Below, in pieces: positions 20,043 through 29,702 of a stretch of 64,000 bases of DNA. The first letter of the stretch is position 1; every line of letters starts with the position of its first letter. This stretch comes from Enterobacter cloacae (GTDB lineage Bacteria; Pseudomonadota; Gammaproteobacteria; Enterobacterales; Enterobacteriaceae). The position numbers were made by a program, and so were the translations under genes. The DNA is taken from positions 3,658,001 to 3,722,000 of the forward strand of contig AP022133.1 of assembly GCA_014169315.1 (NCBI GenBank), written 5' to 3'. The notes below the pieces were generated by a model. That model was not told the origin of the DNA. It was given only the letters and a program-made list of their open reading frames with translations, and searched no databases.

Positions 20043-22194
20043 TTTGCTGTTCCGCCTGTTCAACCATGCCTTTCAGGGTCACAAAGTCGGGCTTACCGCT
20101 ACCCAACACCGGAAGCTGTTTGAGGTAGCGAATATCACGCGGCACCGCCAGCTCAGGGATGCCGTGCTCGCGCGCATATTGCAGCAACTTGTCACGTTTA
20201 AGCTCGCTGTCGGTGGTGAAAAGCACCAGTGCCTCACCTTTGCTGGCATCGCTCTTCACAACCGTCGCATGCAGTTTGTCGGCGGATACCGCCGTCGCCA
20301 GCAGTTCAACCATCTCCAGAGAAACCATTTCACCGGCAATTTTGGCGAAGCGTTTTGCCCGCCCCTGGATTTGCACGAAGCCCTGCTCGTCGAAGCGAAC
20401 AATATCGCCCGTGTCATACCAGCCTGTCTCAATTTCCCCGTTAACGTTTTCTGCCGTCGGCGCTTCCAGCACGCCCGGGTTTTCCACCCGCAGATAACCG
20501 TTCATCACGTTTGGCCCTTTCAACTGCAGACGCCCGCCATCCTCAATGCCCGGTACCGCCAGCAGGCGCGCGTCCATCCCCGGCAGAATGCGGCCAACCG
20601 TGCCCGGTTTCGCCGCCATCGGCACGTTAATGGATACCACGGGTGCGCACTCTGTGACGCCATAACCTTCCAGAATACGCAGGCCAAACTTGTCCTGCCA
20701 AATCTGACGCGTGCTGTCCTGCAGTTTTTCCGCTCCGGCCACCACATACCGCACGCGGTAGAAGTCATACGGATTAGCAAAACGAGCATAGTTACCGAGG
20801 AAGGTTGACGTCCCGAACAACACGGTGCAGTTACGGTCATACACCAGCTCCGGCACAATGCGATAATGCAGCGGGCTTGGATACAGGAACACTTCTGCGC
20901 CAGTCAGGAGCGGAGTAAAGAGACCGACCGTCAGGCCAAAGGAGTGGAACAACGGCAGCGCCGACATAAAACGGTCATTCGCCGTAAAGTCAGCAATGGT
21001 TTTGATCTGCTCTACGTTTGCCAGAATGCTCTTATGGCTGTGAACAACCCCTTTTGGGTTGCCTTCAGAGCCGGAGGTAAAGAGGATAATCGCGTCATCT
21101 TCCGGCTGCTGTTTAACCTGTGCCAGACGAGGCATCATCAGATGAGCAAAAATCCACAGCTTGTCACCCGTCGTAACGTCCGCTTTCAGATCTTCAAGGA
21201 AGACCCAGCGAACCTGGGTCAGTTGCTCCGGCAAGTGCCACAGCTTGCCTTTGTCCAGGAACTGGCGGGAGGTGAAGACAGTGTTGATTTGTGCCGCAGT
21301 GATGGCGCTGGTCAGCCCTTTAACACCTGCCGTGTAGTTCATCATCGCCGGAATACGGCCACGAGAAACCGCGCCGAAAATCACTGCCGCGCTGATCCCC
21401 GCATTAGGCAGCATCAGGCCAATCTTTTCGCCCTTCTTGCTGTATTTCTCAAGAATACGGCCCACAAACAGTGTTTTGGTCAGCAGCTTGCGATAGGTAT
21501 CTGGCGTAAAGTTGATGTCTTCAATACAGTTTTTCTTCGCGCCATAGCGATATTGTGCCGACAGCAGAGATTCATACAGCGTTTCACGCGGGCGAACGGC
21601 CATACGCGCTTCCATCATAATCTGATGCAGCATTTCACCGGCGATTTTACGGCGATCGCGCGCACGCGGCGCTTCAGGCATCGGCAGTGACGTTGGCGGC
21701 AGAATATGCAGGGTAATTTTCGGGAACAGGCGCTGTTTCACCAGCCCTTTCAGGCGACCGAAATGGCTAAGCTCCGCACCTTCAATACGCAGTGGCACGA
21801 CGGTTGCCTTTGACTTCGCCGCGACAAACCCCGCGCCGTCGTAGATTTTCATCAGCGAACCGCTTACCGAAATACGCCCTTCCGGGAAAATCACCACCGG
21901 ACGCCCCTGCTCAACCAGGCGCACAAGATGTTTGATCATCATCGGTTTTGTCGGGTCGAGCGGCACAAAATCAATCAACGGTGCCAGCCAGCGCATAAAC
22001 CACCGCTGGCTGATTGAGGTATAGACCGCAAACACCGGGCGCACGGGCAGAAACAGCGCCAGTAAAATGCCGTCGATAAAAGAAACATGGTTAGGTGTGA
22101 TGAGTATGCGTTCGCCGCGAAGCGTCTGAGCATCGCCAGTGACACGGATACGAAAGAGAATACGGAAAAGTATACGGAAGAACCCAAAAAGCAT
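20035..22194 (-). CDS. aas: Bifunctional 2-acyl-GPE acyltransferase / acyl-ACP synthetase
   Basis: 719 residues from the ATG at 22194 (E. coli Aas 719); a start 18 bp upstream is also open but non-conserved. It reacylates lysophosphatidylethanolamine brought in by LplT. The N-terminal acyltransferase domain has the H-x4-D motif in NHVSFIDG (about residue 36) and the FPEGRIS block. The C-terminal AMP-forming synthetase domain has [20 protein letters not shown] and [12 protein letters not shown]. Omr RNA is encoded just upstream on the same strand. Confidence 0.98.
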   Translation of the reverse strand: MLFGFFRILFRILFRIRVTGDAQTLRGERILITPNHVSFIDGILLALFLPVRPVFAVYTSISQRWFMRWLAPLIDFVPLDPTKPMMIKHLVRLVEQGRPVVIFPEGRISVSGSLMKIYDGAGFVAAKSKATVVPLRIEGAELSHFGRLKGLVKQRLFPKITLHILPPTSLPMPEAPRARDRRKIAGEMLHQIMMEARMAVRPRETLYESLLSAQYRYGAKKNCIEDINFTPDTYRKLLTKTLFVGRILEKYSKKGEKIGLMLPNAGISAAVIFGAVSRGRIPAMMNYTAGVKGLTSAITAAQINTVFTSRQFLDKGKLWHLPEQLTQVRWVFLEDLKADVTTGDKLWIFAHLMMPRLAQVKQQPEDDAIILFTSGSEGNPKGVVHSHKSILANVEQIKTIADFTANDRFMSALPLFHSFGLTVGLFTPLLTGAEVFLYPSPLHYRIVPELVYDRNCTVLFGTSTFLGNYARFANPYDFYRVRYVVAGAEKLQDSTRQIWQDKFGLRILEGYGVTECAPVVSINVPMAAKPGTVGRILPGMDARLLAVPGIEDGGRLQLKGPNVMNGYLRVENPGVLEAPTAENVNGEIETGWYDTGDIVRFDEQGFVQIQGRAKRFAKIAGEMVSLEMVELLATAVSADKLHATVVKSDASKGEALVLFTTDSELKRDKLLQYAREHGIPELAVPRDIRYLKQLPVLGSGKPDFVTLKGMVEQAEQQNA

Positions 22195-22287
22195 CTCAAC
22201 TCCCTTTGCCAACCAGTGTGAAGGGCTACGTTAAATGGTGGCAGATTACACGAGAAGTGCAGCAGGAGCGATAGCTAAAACAGGACG

Positions 22288-22374
22288 AAAAAAAACCTGC
22301 GCATCCGCGCAGGTTGGTGCAAGAGATGAGTACGAGATGCGTACTAAGAATTCTCACCAATCAATACCTCTGGG
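22288..22374 (-). ncRNA. omrA: OmrA-type small regulatory RNA
   Basis: 87 nt on minus. The 5' end CCCAGAGGTATTGATTGGTG is the conserved seed region of the OmrA/OmrB sRNAs, which with Hfq repress outer-membrane and curli genes (such as ompT, cirA, csgD and ompR in E. coli). The 3' half is the shared stem CCTGCGC/GCGCAGG ending in eight T residues. The middle (GTACGCATCTCGTAC) fits OmrA rather than OmrB. It lies between aas and galR as in E. coli, but only one copy is seen. In E. coli these RNAs are controlled by OmpR; a GTTACA-type element near 22480-22490 could serve, which is inference. Confidence 0.93.
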
Positions 22375-22584
22375 ATCTCGACTTTATCAATCCCGTCGTC
22401 ATTCTCGCTATCAGACAATCGCAACAGCCTGAGGCAAAGTGTAACTAAAGGTTCGGATTGACATTATTTTGACATGGTTACCCGTGTAACGCTTACACTG
22501 CCGGGGGTGTTCTGCGTCACGTTTGTCGATTGTGAAAACCCACTCCCCTTGAATGCACATTACTTTTCCGCAACACTAGCGAGT

Positions 22585-22600
22585 GTGTAAACGCTTACCC
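22585..22600 (+). promoter_or_regulatory. Candidate GalR/GalS operator upstream of galR
   Basis: GTGTAAACGCTTACCC matches the 16-bp GalR/GalS consensus (GTGKNANCGNTTNCAC) at all but one fixed position and lies 19 bp before the galR ATG, suggesting autoregulation. A second, 15-bp look-alike (GTGTAACGCTTACAC) lies at 22484-22498 with one base missing at the centre. Binding is inferred. Confidence 0.7.
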
Positions 22601-22618
22601 CTACTAAGAAGGTATTAA

Positions 22619-23635
22619 ATGGCGACAATTAAGGATGTAGCTCGTCTGGCTGGTGTTTCCGTTGCGACTGTTTCACGCGTGATAAACGACTCCCCAAAAG
22701 CCAGTGACGCATCACGCCAGGCAGTACAGAACGCGATGGAAACCCTGAACTACCACCCCAATGCTAACGCCCGTGCGCTTGCTCAGCAGTCGACAGACAC
22801 CATCGGGCTGGTAGTAGGCGATGTCTCTGACCCTTTTTTCGGCGCAATGGTTAAGGCCGTTGAACAGGTTTCTTATCAGACAGGCAATTTTTTGCTGATC
22901 GGCAATGGCTACCATAATGAACAAAAAGAACGTCAGGCCATTGAGCAGTTGATCCGCCACCGCTGCGCTGCGCTGGTTGTCCACGCCAAAATGCTCCCCG
23001 ATGACGAACTGATTCATCTGATGAAACAAATCCCCGGTATGGTATTAATCAACCGTATTATTCCCGGGTTTGAGAAACGCTGCGTGGCACTCGACGACCA
23101 CTACGGTGCCTGGCTTGCCACCCGCCATCTGATTCAACAAGGCCATACCCGTATCGGCTATCTCTGCTCTAACCATTCTATTTCCGACGCGGAAGACCGT
23201 CTGCGGGGCTACTACGATGCCCTGCGTGAAAACGGTCTGCCGTGCAATGACCGCCTGGTCGCGTATGGTGAACCAGATGAAAGCGGTGGCGAACAGGCAA
23301 TGACGGAGCTGCTGGGGCGCGGGCGGAATTTTACCGCAGTTGCCAGCTATAACGACTCGATGGCCGCTGGCGCAATGGGGGTGTTAAATGACAACGGGAT
23401 TGAGGTTCCGGCGGAAATTTCCCTTATTGGCTTCGATGATGTGCTGGTTTCACGCTACGTACGCCCTCGCCTGACCACCGTCCGCTACCCGATTGTCACG
23501 ATGGCAACGCAGGCTGCGGAGCTGGCGCTGGCACTGGCGGAAAAACGCCAGCCGCCGGATATTACGCATCTGTTCAGTCCAACCTTAGTACGCCGTCACT
23601 CCGTGGTACAACCCGCTGAGACATCTAACGAATAG
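22619..23635 (+). CDS. galR: Galactose operon repressor GalR
   Basis: 338 residues (E. coli GalR 343). LacI/GalR family: N-terminal helix-turn-helix (ATIKDVARLAGVSVATVSRV, with hinge helix around NARALAQQ), followed by a periplasmic-binding-like domain that binds galactose (IGLVVGDVSDPFFG ... SLIGFDDVLVSRY). It represses gal genes. The C-terminus differs from E. coli and overlaps the convergent GNAT gene by 40 bp. A GalR-type operator precedes the gene. Confidence 0.96.
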   Translation: MATIKDVARLAGVSVATVSRVINDSPKASDASRQAVQNAMETLNYHPNANARALAQQSTDTIGLVVGDVSDPFFGAMVKAVEQVSYQTGNFLLIGNGYHNEQKERQAIEQLIRHRCAALVVHAKMLPDDELIHLMKQIPGMVLINRIIPGFEKRCVALDDHYGAWLATRHLIQQGHTRIGYLCSNHSISDAEDRLRGYYDALRENGLPCNDRLVAYGEPDESGGEQAMTELLGRGRNFTAVASYNDSMAAGAMGVLNDNGIEVPAEISLIGFDDVLVSRYVRPRLTTVRYPIVTMATQAAELALALAEKRQPPDITHLFSPTLVRRHSVVQPAETSNE

Positions 23636-24072
23636 CGATAAAGGTGTACCATTTTATCCGGGTATTCCAGCCCATCGCCGATGTACTGCCAGCCGTAACG
23701 TTCGTAGAAGTCACGGCAGGCAGACCAAAGGTGTAGCTCGGTATACCCGATACGCGCGGCACAGGCGATGACATGCTGCTGAAGTTGCCCCGCCAGCCCT
23801 TTTCCTCGCGCCGTTTCATCCACATACAGTGCCGCCAGCCAGGGATAAAGATCCTGACGGGTAATGAGATCGCAGCGCCAGAGCCCCACGGTACCGAGAA
23901 GCTGTTCGCCCTCAACGGCAATAAAGGTCAGTGGTAATGCGCCCGGCGTCTGACTGTGCTCAACAATACTCTGGAAAAATTCCCGGGGCAGCCCGTCACC
24001 AAAGGCGTGCCAGATCCAGTCGATAACCTGTTCCGCATACTGTGGTGCGGCGTACAACGGCAGAATATTCAC
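23596..24072 (-). CDS. GNAT-family N-acetyltransferase
   Basis: 158 residues from a GTG start at 24072 with GGGGA upstream; an open frame extends a further 46 codons upstream but reads as non-coding-like sequence. The acetyl-CoA binding motif A is in LYVDETARGKGLAGQLQQHV (about residues 81-100), and the C-terminal FYERYGWQYIGDG is typical of GNAT proteins. The substrate cannot be told from sequence. It is not present between galR and lysA in E. coli. It is convergent with galR, with a 40-bp overlap of the 3' ends. Confidence 0.85.
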   Translation of the reverse strand: MNILPLYAAPQYAEQVIDWIWHAFGDGLPREFFQSIVEHSQTPGALPLTFIAVEGEQLLGTVGLWRCDLITRQDLYPWLAALYVDETARGKGLAGQLQQHVIACAARIGYTELHLWSACRDFYERYGWQYIGDGLEYPDKMVHLYRYSLDVSAGCTTE

Positions 24073-24290
24073 TTCATTTTTCCCCGAAAACCAGGTGCTG
24101 GTTTGAAAAGGTGGCCTCAGAGAGGCGCGATTCTGTGACGACGAACCCAACGCCGCCAGAGAGATTACAGGCGATGAGTTATAGCATTTTGGCATGCCAC
24201 ATTCCGTCATTTATTCCCGGCTGACGGATCGTTACCGAAAAGCGTGATCGTGATGGGGATTTTGCCCTTCCCGCATCGCTTATGCGCCGG

Positions 24291-24316
24291 ATGGTCTGTG
24301 TTAAACTGCAGACCAT
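24291..24316. promoter_or_regulatory. Perfect inverted repeat before the LacI-family gene
   Basis: ATGGTCTG - 10 bp - CAGACCAT, ending 22 bp before the ATG of the regulator at 24339. Position and symmetry fit an operator for autoregulation or a promoter-overlapping control site. It does not look like the central-CG operators usual for LacI-family proteins, so the binding factor is open. Confidence 0.5.
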
Positions 24317-24338
24317 TACGTGGAAGCAGGAATTTCTA

Positions 24339-25376
24339 ATGGCAACAATGCTGGATGTCTCACTACGGGCGGGCGTGTCTAAAGCCACGGTATCGCGCGT
24401 ACTGAACGGCACAGGTCAGGTTAAAGAGAGTACGCGTCAGCAGGTGTTCGCGGCGATGGAAGAGCTGGGCTACCGCCCGAACTTTCTCGCGCAGTCGCTT
24501 GCCAACCAGACCAGCAACAGCATTGGTCTGGTGGTCTCCACCTTCGACGGTTTTTACTTTGGTCGCCTGCTGCAGCAGGCTTCGCGGCAGACCGAGACGC
24601 ACGGAAAGCAGTTGATCGTCACCGACGGCCACGACGCCCCCGAGCAGGAAGAACAGGCGGTGCAGATGCTGGCCGATCGCAAGTGCGATGCCATCGTGCT
24701 CTACACGCGGTACATGAGCGAAAAGACGATCATGAAGCTGATGAATTCCGTGCAGACGCCGCTGGTGGTCATTAACCGCGAAGTCAGCCAGGCAGCCGAT
24801 CGCTGCGTCTTCTTCGAACAGCAGGATGCGGCCTTTAAAGCCGTGGATTATCTGATAAACCAGGGCCACCGTGAGATCGCCTGTATCACCGTTCCTATTC
24901 ACACGCCAACCGGGAAAGCGCGTCTGATGGGCTACCGTAAAGCGCTGGAGAAGCACGGCATTCGTCTGGACGAGCGGCTGATCAAATATGGCGATGCGGG
25001 TATGACCCAGGGGTACGAGCTGTGCAAGGAGCTTATTGCCGAAAATGTTCCGTTTAGCGCCCTGTTTGCCTGTAACGATGATATGGCGCTGGGTGCGTCC
25101 AAAGCCTTACACCAGGCCGGGCGGCGGATCCCACAGGATATTTCGCTGTTTGGTTTCGACGATGCGCCTTGCGCCAAATGGCTGGAGCCTGCGCTCTCGT
25201 CGGTTTATCTGCCCATCGACAATATGATTGTCACGGCCATCGATCAGGCTATCCGGCTGGCAAAAAACCAGCCGGTTGAAGCGATCCCACCGTTTACCGG
25301 CACGCTGGTATTACGCGACTCGGTCACAACGGGGCCGTATTTTAATCAGACGAGTTCCAGCGCCAGCAACTCCTGA
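24339..25376 (+). CDS. LacI-family transcriptional regulator, AscG-like
   Basis: 345 residues from the ATG at 24339, chosen because the helix-turn-helix begins at once (MATMLDVSLRAGVSKATVSR). The frame is open 57 bp further upstream. The effector domain follows the family pattern (NSIGLVVSTFDGFYFG; FGFDDAPCAKW). It resembles AscG, repressor of beta-glucoside genes, in its first 60 residues and general layout, but no sugar genes lie next to it. It is an insertion relative to E. coli, convergent with lysA and overlapping its 3' end by 31 bp. Confidence 0.88.
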   Translation: MATMLDVSLRAGVSKATVSRVLNGTGQVKESTRQQVFAAMEELGYRPNFLAQSLANQTSNSIGLVVSTFDGFYFGRLLQQASRQTETHGKQLIVTDGHDAPEQEEQAVQMLADRKCDAIVLYTRYMSEKTIMKLMNSVQTPLVVINREVSQAADRCVFFEQQDAAFKAVDYLINQGHREIACITVPIHTPTGKARLMGYRKALEKHGIRLDERLIKYGDAGMTQGYELCKELIAENVPFSALFACNDDMALGASKALHQAGRRIPQDISLFGFDDAPCAKWLEPALSSVYLPIDNMIVTAIDQAIRLAKNQPVEAIPPFTGTLVLRDSVTTGPYFNQTSSSASNS

Positions 25377-26608
25377 ATGGTCTGGCGACGACGGATCAGT
25401 CGCGCCACACCGTTATCAAACAGCACTTCCGGCAGCAGCGGGCGGCTATTGTAGTTAGACGACATAGACGCCCCGTAAGCTCCTGTATCGTGCAGCACCA
25501 GGTAATCACCCGTCTTCACTTCTGGCAGCGCGCGGGTTTCCACTTTGCCCCCTTCCTGCTGGGTAAACACGTCACCAGATTCACACAGCGGACCAGCGAC
25601 GACCGTCTCAACGCGCGGCGCGTGGGTTAAATCACGGCCATCGGCAGCCAGCGCTGTAATGTGGTGATAGCTGCCGTACATGGACGGACGCATCAGATCA
25701 TTGAAGCCTGCGTCAATCAGAACGAAATGGCGCGATCCCATCTCTTTCACGCTGCGTACCTGCGCCACCAGCACACCGGCCTCTGCCACCAGGAAACGGC
25801 CCGGTTCAATCTCCAGCTTCACTGCATGACCCAGATGCGCAGAAATTTTGTCACGCGCGGTGTTCCACAGGCCGTAGTAGTGATCGGTATCGATCGCCTC
25901 TTCACCTTCGCGGTAAGGAATAGAAAGACCACCACCGGCAGAGATCGCCTCCAGATCCTGACCAAAGTCGACAACCTGGCGTACCATCGCGCCACATACC
26001 TGCTCAAGGTGACCGTAATCCACACCGGAGCCAATGTGCATATGAATACCCACCAGCGTCAGGTTGTAACGCTGCAACACCTCAAGGGCGGCTGGCAGAT
26101 CGCTGTACCAGATCCCGTGCTTGCTGTTTTCGCCACCGGTATTGGTTTTTTGACTATGGCCGTGACCAAAACCCGGGTTTACACGTAGCCAGACGCGATG
26201 GCCAGGCGAAACCTGTCCGAGCTGTTCCAGCATATCCACAGAACCCGCGTTAACCGGGATCTGCAGCTCATGTACGCGCGCAAGCGTTGCATCGTCGATC
26301 AGGTCGGCGGTAAAGACAATCGCATCGCTGTCGGTCTTCGGATCAAACCCGGCCGCCAGCGCACGCTCGATTTCTCCCAGCGAAACGGAGTCAACCTTCA
26401 CACCCTGCTCGCGCATCAGGCGCAGAATATGAATATTGGAACATGCCTTCTGAGCAAAACGCACTACGTCAAACTGATGTAGCGCGGCAATCTTCTCGCG
26501 CACGATCTGCGCGTCATAGACCCACACCGGGCAGCCAAATTCGGCAGGCAGACGCAGCAGGTTGTCGGCGTTCAAATCGGTATCGGTCTGGTTAAGCGGG
26601 CGTGGCAT
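25346..26608 (-). CDS. lysA: Diaminopimelate decarboxylase
   Basis: 420 residues from the ATG at 26608 (E. coli LysA 420); the frame runs upstream but the family start is MPRPLNQTDTDLNADNLLRL. The PLP enzyme makes L-lysine from meso-diaminopimelate, the last step of lysine synthesis. The PLP Lys is in VVRFAQKACSNIHILRLM, the glycine-rich phosphate site is in SAGGGLSIPY, and CESGDVF near the C-terminus supplies the partner-subunit Cys. Divergent from its activator gene lysR. Confidence 0.98.
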   Translation of the reverse strand: MPRPLNQTDTDLNADNLLRLPAEFGCPVWVYDAQIVREKIAALHQFDVVRFAQKACSNIHILRLMREQGVKVDSVSLGEIERALAAGFDPKTDSDAIVFTADLIDDATLARVHELQIPVNAGSVDMLEQLGQVSPGHRVWLRVNPGFGHGHSQKTNTGGENSKHGIWYSDLPAALEVLQRYNLTLVGIHMHIGSGVDYGHLEQVCGAMVRQVVDFGQDLEAISAGGGLSIPYREGEEAIDTDHYYGLWNTARDKISAHLGHAVKLEIEPGRFLVAEAGVLVAQVRSVKEMGSRHFVLIDAGFNDLMRPSMYGSYHHITALAADGRDLTHAPRVETVVAGPLCESGDVFTQQEGGKVETRALPEVKTGDYLVLHDTGAYGASMSSNYNSRPLLPEVLFDNGVARLIRRRQTIQELLALELV

Positions 26609-26731
26609 GGTCTTCTCCGGGTCGTCACAATTTTTACTGATTACGCCACAGCACAAAGAGAATAAAAAATATCGTTTTATCGTGAGTCTATGCAAAAATG
26701 ATATGGATAGCCCTCAACCCTCAGGTGCGCC

Positions 26732-27664
26732 ATGCCAGCCGTCAACTTACGCCATATCGAGATTTTTCACGCCGTGATGACTACCGGCAATCTCACCGAG
26801 GCCGCACAGATGCTGCACACTTCGCAGCCGACAGTCAGCCGCGAGCTGGCGCGTTTCGAAAAGGTGCTGGGGCTGAAGCTGTTTGAACGCACGCGCGGCA
26901 GGCTGCACCCGACGGTACAAGGGTTGCGTTTGTTCGAGGAAGTTCAGCGATCCTGGTACGGGCTGGATCGGATCGTCAGCGCGGCAGAAAGCCTGCGCGA
27001 GTTTCGCCAGGGCGAGCTGTCGATTGTCTGCCTGCCCGTCTTTTCGCAGTCGTTTTTGCCGATGCTGATACAGCCTTTTCTGAGCCGTTATCCTGAGGTA
27101 AACCTCACCATCGTGCCGCAGGAGTCGCCGCTGCTTGAAGAGTGGCTCTCCGCTCAGCGCCACGATCTGGGTCTGACCGAGACCCTCGCCACACCAGCGG
27201 GAACACAGCGTGCAGAACTGCTCGCGTTAGATGAGGTCTGCGTACTGCCTGCCGGGCATCCACTTGTCCGCAAACGCGTTTTGACACCGGCTGATTTCCA
27301 CGGTGAAAACTACATTAGCCTCTCCCAGACCGACAGCTACCGACAGCTGCTGGACACGCTCTTTGCCGAGCATCAGGTGAAACGGCGGATGGTGGTGGAA
27401 ACGCACAGTGCCACCTCAATTTGCGCAATGGTGCGCGCCGGGGTTGGGGTCGCGGTGGTCAATCCGCTCACGGCGCTGGATTACGCGGGTAGCGGAATTG
27501 TGGTTCGCCGTTTTAGCGTTTCAGTACCTTTTACCGTGAGCCTGATCCGCCCGCTGCATCGCCCGGCTTCCGCGCTGGTGGACGCGTTCAGTGAGCATCT
27601 GCAAGGGGGAGTATCTGCGCTGACCGGACAGCTGGAGAAGGTGCTTGAAAAGACGCCCGACTAA
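26732..27664 (+). CDS. lysR: LysR, activator of lysA
   Basis: 310 residues (E. coli LysR 311), the founding LysR-type regulator. N-terminal winged HTH (LRHIEIFHAVMTTGNLTEAA; SQPTVSRELARFE), then the effector-binding domain. It is divergent from lysA with 123 bp between the starts, where the LysR binding site and both promoters must lie. It activates lysA when diaminopimelate is high and lysine low, as known from E. coli. Confidence 0.97.
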   Translation: MPAVNLRHIEIFHAVMTTGNLTEAAQMLHTSQPTVSRELARFEKVLGLKLFERTRGRLHPTVQGLRLFEEVQRSWYGLDRIVSAAESLREFRQGELSIVCLPVFSQSFLPMLIQPFLSRYPEVNLTIVPQESPLLEEWLSAQRHDLGLTETLATPAGTQRAELLALDEVCVLPAGHPLVRKRVLTPADFHGENYISLSQTDSYRQLLDTLFAEHQVKRRMVVETHSATSICAMVRAGVGVAVVNPLTALDYAGSGIVVRRFSVSVPFTVSLIRPLHRPASALVDAFSEHLQGGVSALTGQLEKVLEKTPD

Positions 27665-27683
27665 ACGGCGGGCATCATAAGAC

Positions 27684-28232
27684 TCAGTTAAAACGTTTTG
27701 CGACCGCAGCCACACGCGCACCGAATTTCACTGCAGTATCCAGATCGCCTGACGCAATGGCACCTGCGTCTGCATCTGACGGAGACTGTACCAGCAGTCC
27801 AACAGAACCGCCCAGGTTATTGATATCCTGGCGGGTTGCCGCCTGAGTGTTCGACGGTGGCAGACCCAGGCTCACCCAAATCCCGCCGTGCTGAGAAGCC
27901 AGCGTTTGCAGGTATTGCAGCGAGACTTGCTTATCACCATTCAGGCTTGCGCTGTTGCTGAAGCCAGCAAAGACTTTGTCCTGCCAGCTACGTACGAACC
28001 AGGCTTTAGAGGTCGCATCAGCAAACTTTTTAAACTGCCACGGTACGCTCCCCATGTAGGTTGGCGCGCCAAAAATGATTGCCTTCGCATCATTCAGTTT
28101 TTGCCAGTCGCTTTCCTGAATATCGCCATTGCTGTCAATCGCGATCAGTTCAGCCTGCGCACCCTCTGCGACCGTTTCAGCAACGCGTTTGGTGTGGCCG
28201 TAGCCAGAATAATAGATAACTACAACGCTCAT
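27684..28232 (-). CDS. Flavodoxin-like NAD(P)H-dependent oxidoreductase (WrbA-related)
   Basis: 182 residues with a flavodoxin fold: FMN phosphate-binding loop at the N-terminus (YYSGYGHTKRVAETVAEGA) and AIIFGAPTYMGSVPWQFKKF as the second FMN-contact block. The family includes NAD(P)H:quinone oxidoreductases; the substrate is unknown. It is divergent from an HxlR regulator at 28423, a common arrangement for quinone- or electrophile-responsive flavoproteins. A 12-bp perfect palindrome lies 47 bp upstream of its start. Not present at this place in E. coli. Confidence 0.88.
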   Translation of the reverse strand: MSVVVIYYSGYGHTKRVAETVAEGAQAELIAIDSNGDIQESDWQKLNDAKAIIFGAPTYMGSVPWQFKKFADATSKAWFVRSWQDKVFAGFSNSASLNGDKQVSLQYLQTLASQHGGIWVSLGLPPSNTQAATRQDINNLGGSVGLLVQSPSDADAGAIASGDLDTAVKFGARVAAVAKRFN

Positions 28233-28279
28233 CGTATCTCTCCTGATGCAATATTACTTTGTTAATCAAACGATTAAAT

Positions 28280-28291
28280 ATGTCCGGACAT
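28280..28291. promoter_or_regulatory. 12-bp palindrome in the flavodoxin/HxlR intergenic region
   Basis: ATGTCCGGACAT is perfectly self-complementary and lies between the divergent starts, closer to the flavodoxin gene. A dimeric HxlR-type protein would be expected to bind such a site. No half-site of equal quality was found elsewhere in the gap. Confidence 0.55.
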
Positions 28292-28422
28292 TACTCTGCG
28301 AATCAGTTGCCATTTTCGGTTCCCTGGTATCAAATAGAAACCTTAAGTCGTTTTATACACGCAAACAAACGCGGGTGTAAGAAGGCACCTTTACCTCACC
28401 TGGTTACCTTGAGGGAACCACC

Positions 28423-28821
28423 ATGACTGATACTGCAATACTGAAAAAGGAGATGCCTCCTTATAACGTGTTCGATGAACGCTGCCCGACACGCGATGTG
28501 CTGGCGCGTATTGCCGATAAGTGGGCGCTGTTGATCCTTGCGCGTCTCCAGAACGGGCCGATGCGCTTTAATCAGCTGCAACGCGATATTCAGCGGATCA
28601 CCAAGAAGGTGCTGACCCAGTCTCTGCGCAAGCTGGAACGTGACGGGCTGGTTGCGCGGGAGGTTTTCGCGACGGTGCCGGTGACGGTGGAATACAGCCT
28701 GACGCCGCTTGGGCAGGCCTTAACCGAAACGGTCACCGTACTGGCGCACTGGGTGGAAAGTAATATGGATGCGATTGTCGCGGCGCAATCAGCTTACGAC
28801 GCCGCCAACGCGCAGGCCTGA
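28423..28821 (+). CDS. HxlR-family winged-helix regulator
   Basis: 132 residues. The HxlR signature is complete: CPTRDVLARIADKWALLILA near residue 20, then RFNQLQRDIQRITKKVLTQ and LRKLERDGLVAREVFATVPVTVEYSLTPLG. The Cys just before the helix is the redox-reactive residue in related YodB/HypR/QorR proteins. The likely target is the divergent flavodoxin gene (inference from layout). GAGGGAACC precedes the ATG as ribosome binding site. Confidence 0.9.
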   Translation: MTDTAILKKEMPPYNVFDERCPTRDVLARIADKWALLILARLQNGPMRFNQLQRDIQRITKKVLTQSLRKLERDGLVAREVFATVPVTVEYSLTPLGQALTETVTVLAHWVESNMDAIVAAQSAYDAANAQA

Positions 28822-28848
28822 GCCGGGACATACCCGGCGCAAGCCCGC

Positions 28849-29541
28849 TCAGGAGAGCATAAATTCGACGGCGTCGGCAGCATGAATGGCAGCGGTATCA
28901 AATACCGGAATCGGGCTTTGCTCAGCCGGTACGAGCAAACCAATTTCCGTACAGCCGAAAATGACCCCTTCTGCACCCTGTTGTGCGAGTTTCTCAATCA
29001 CGCGGACATAACAGGCACGGGAAGATCCGCTGAAAGTGCCCAGACAAAGTTCGTCAAAAATAATCTGATTAATGCGTTCTCTGTCGGCTTCTTCCGGGAT
29101 CAGGCTTTCGATACCAAACTGGCTGCTCAACCGCCCACGATAGAAATCCTGCTCCATCGTGTAGCGCGTACCCAACAACGCCACGCGTGATATCCCTGAT
29201 GCGCTTATCGCGCGTCCCGTCGCATCGGCAATATGCAGGAACGGCAGCGAGCAGCGGTTTTCTATCTGTGACGCCACTTTATGCATGGTGTTAGTGCAGA
29301 GCAGAATGCCTTCGGCTCCGGCACGTTCCAGCCCAAGCGCCGCCTGCGCCAGGATCTCCCCGGCTTTTTCCCACTCGCCACTCGACTGGCAGGCTTCAAT
29401 TTCGTGGAAATCCACGCTGTGCAGCAACAGGCTGGCGGAGTGCAGGCCGCCAAGACGCTGCTTCACCCCTTCATTAATCAGGCGGTAATAAGGGATTGTT
29501 GATTCCCAGCTCATCCCACCTAACAGGCCGATCGTTTTCAT
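28849..29541 (-). CDS. ygeA: YgeA, broad-specificity amino-acid racemase
   Basis: 230 residues from the second of two adjacent ATGs, which is better spaced from GGAGGG and equals the E. coli length. Aspartate/glutamate racemase family, PLP-independent, with two catalytic cysteines in LCTNTMHK and FGCTEIGLL. The E. coli enzyme racemises several amino acids including homoserine. In E. coli it directly follows lysR; here a flavodoxin/HxlR pair lies between. Confidence 0.94.
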   Translation of the reverse strand: MKTIGLLGGMSWESTIPYYRLINEGVKQRLGGLHSASLLLHSVDFHEIEACQSSGEWEKAGEILAQAALGLERAGAEGILLCTNTMHKVASQIENRCSLPFLHIADATGRAISASGISRVALLGTRYTMEQDFYRGRLSSQFGIESLIPEEADRERINQIIFDELCLGTFSGSSRACYVRVIEKLAQQGAEGVIFGCTEIGLLVPAEQSPIPVFDTAAIHAADAVEFMLS

Positions 29542-29657
29542 CATCCCTCCTTATGCGTTTATCCCAGTGAAGCAAACTTGCGATCGCGTTTCCAGCTCTT
29601 TGTCCCGTCACCGCTTTTGCAACCCGCCTGATTTATCCGGCTGGCGCTTCCCCGGAT

Positions 29658-29689
29658 AAAAAAAGGCGCTGTATTCAGCGCCCCTTTTT
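29658..29689 (-). terminator. Terminator after fepE
   Basis: On minus: stem GGGGCGCTG-AATA-CAGCGCC followed by seven T residues, 14 bp past the fepE stop. Confidence 0.85.
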
Positions 29690-29702
29690 CATCACCACAG
29701 AA

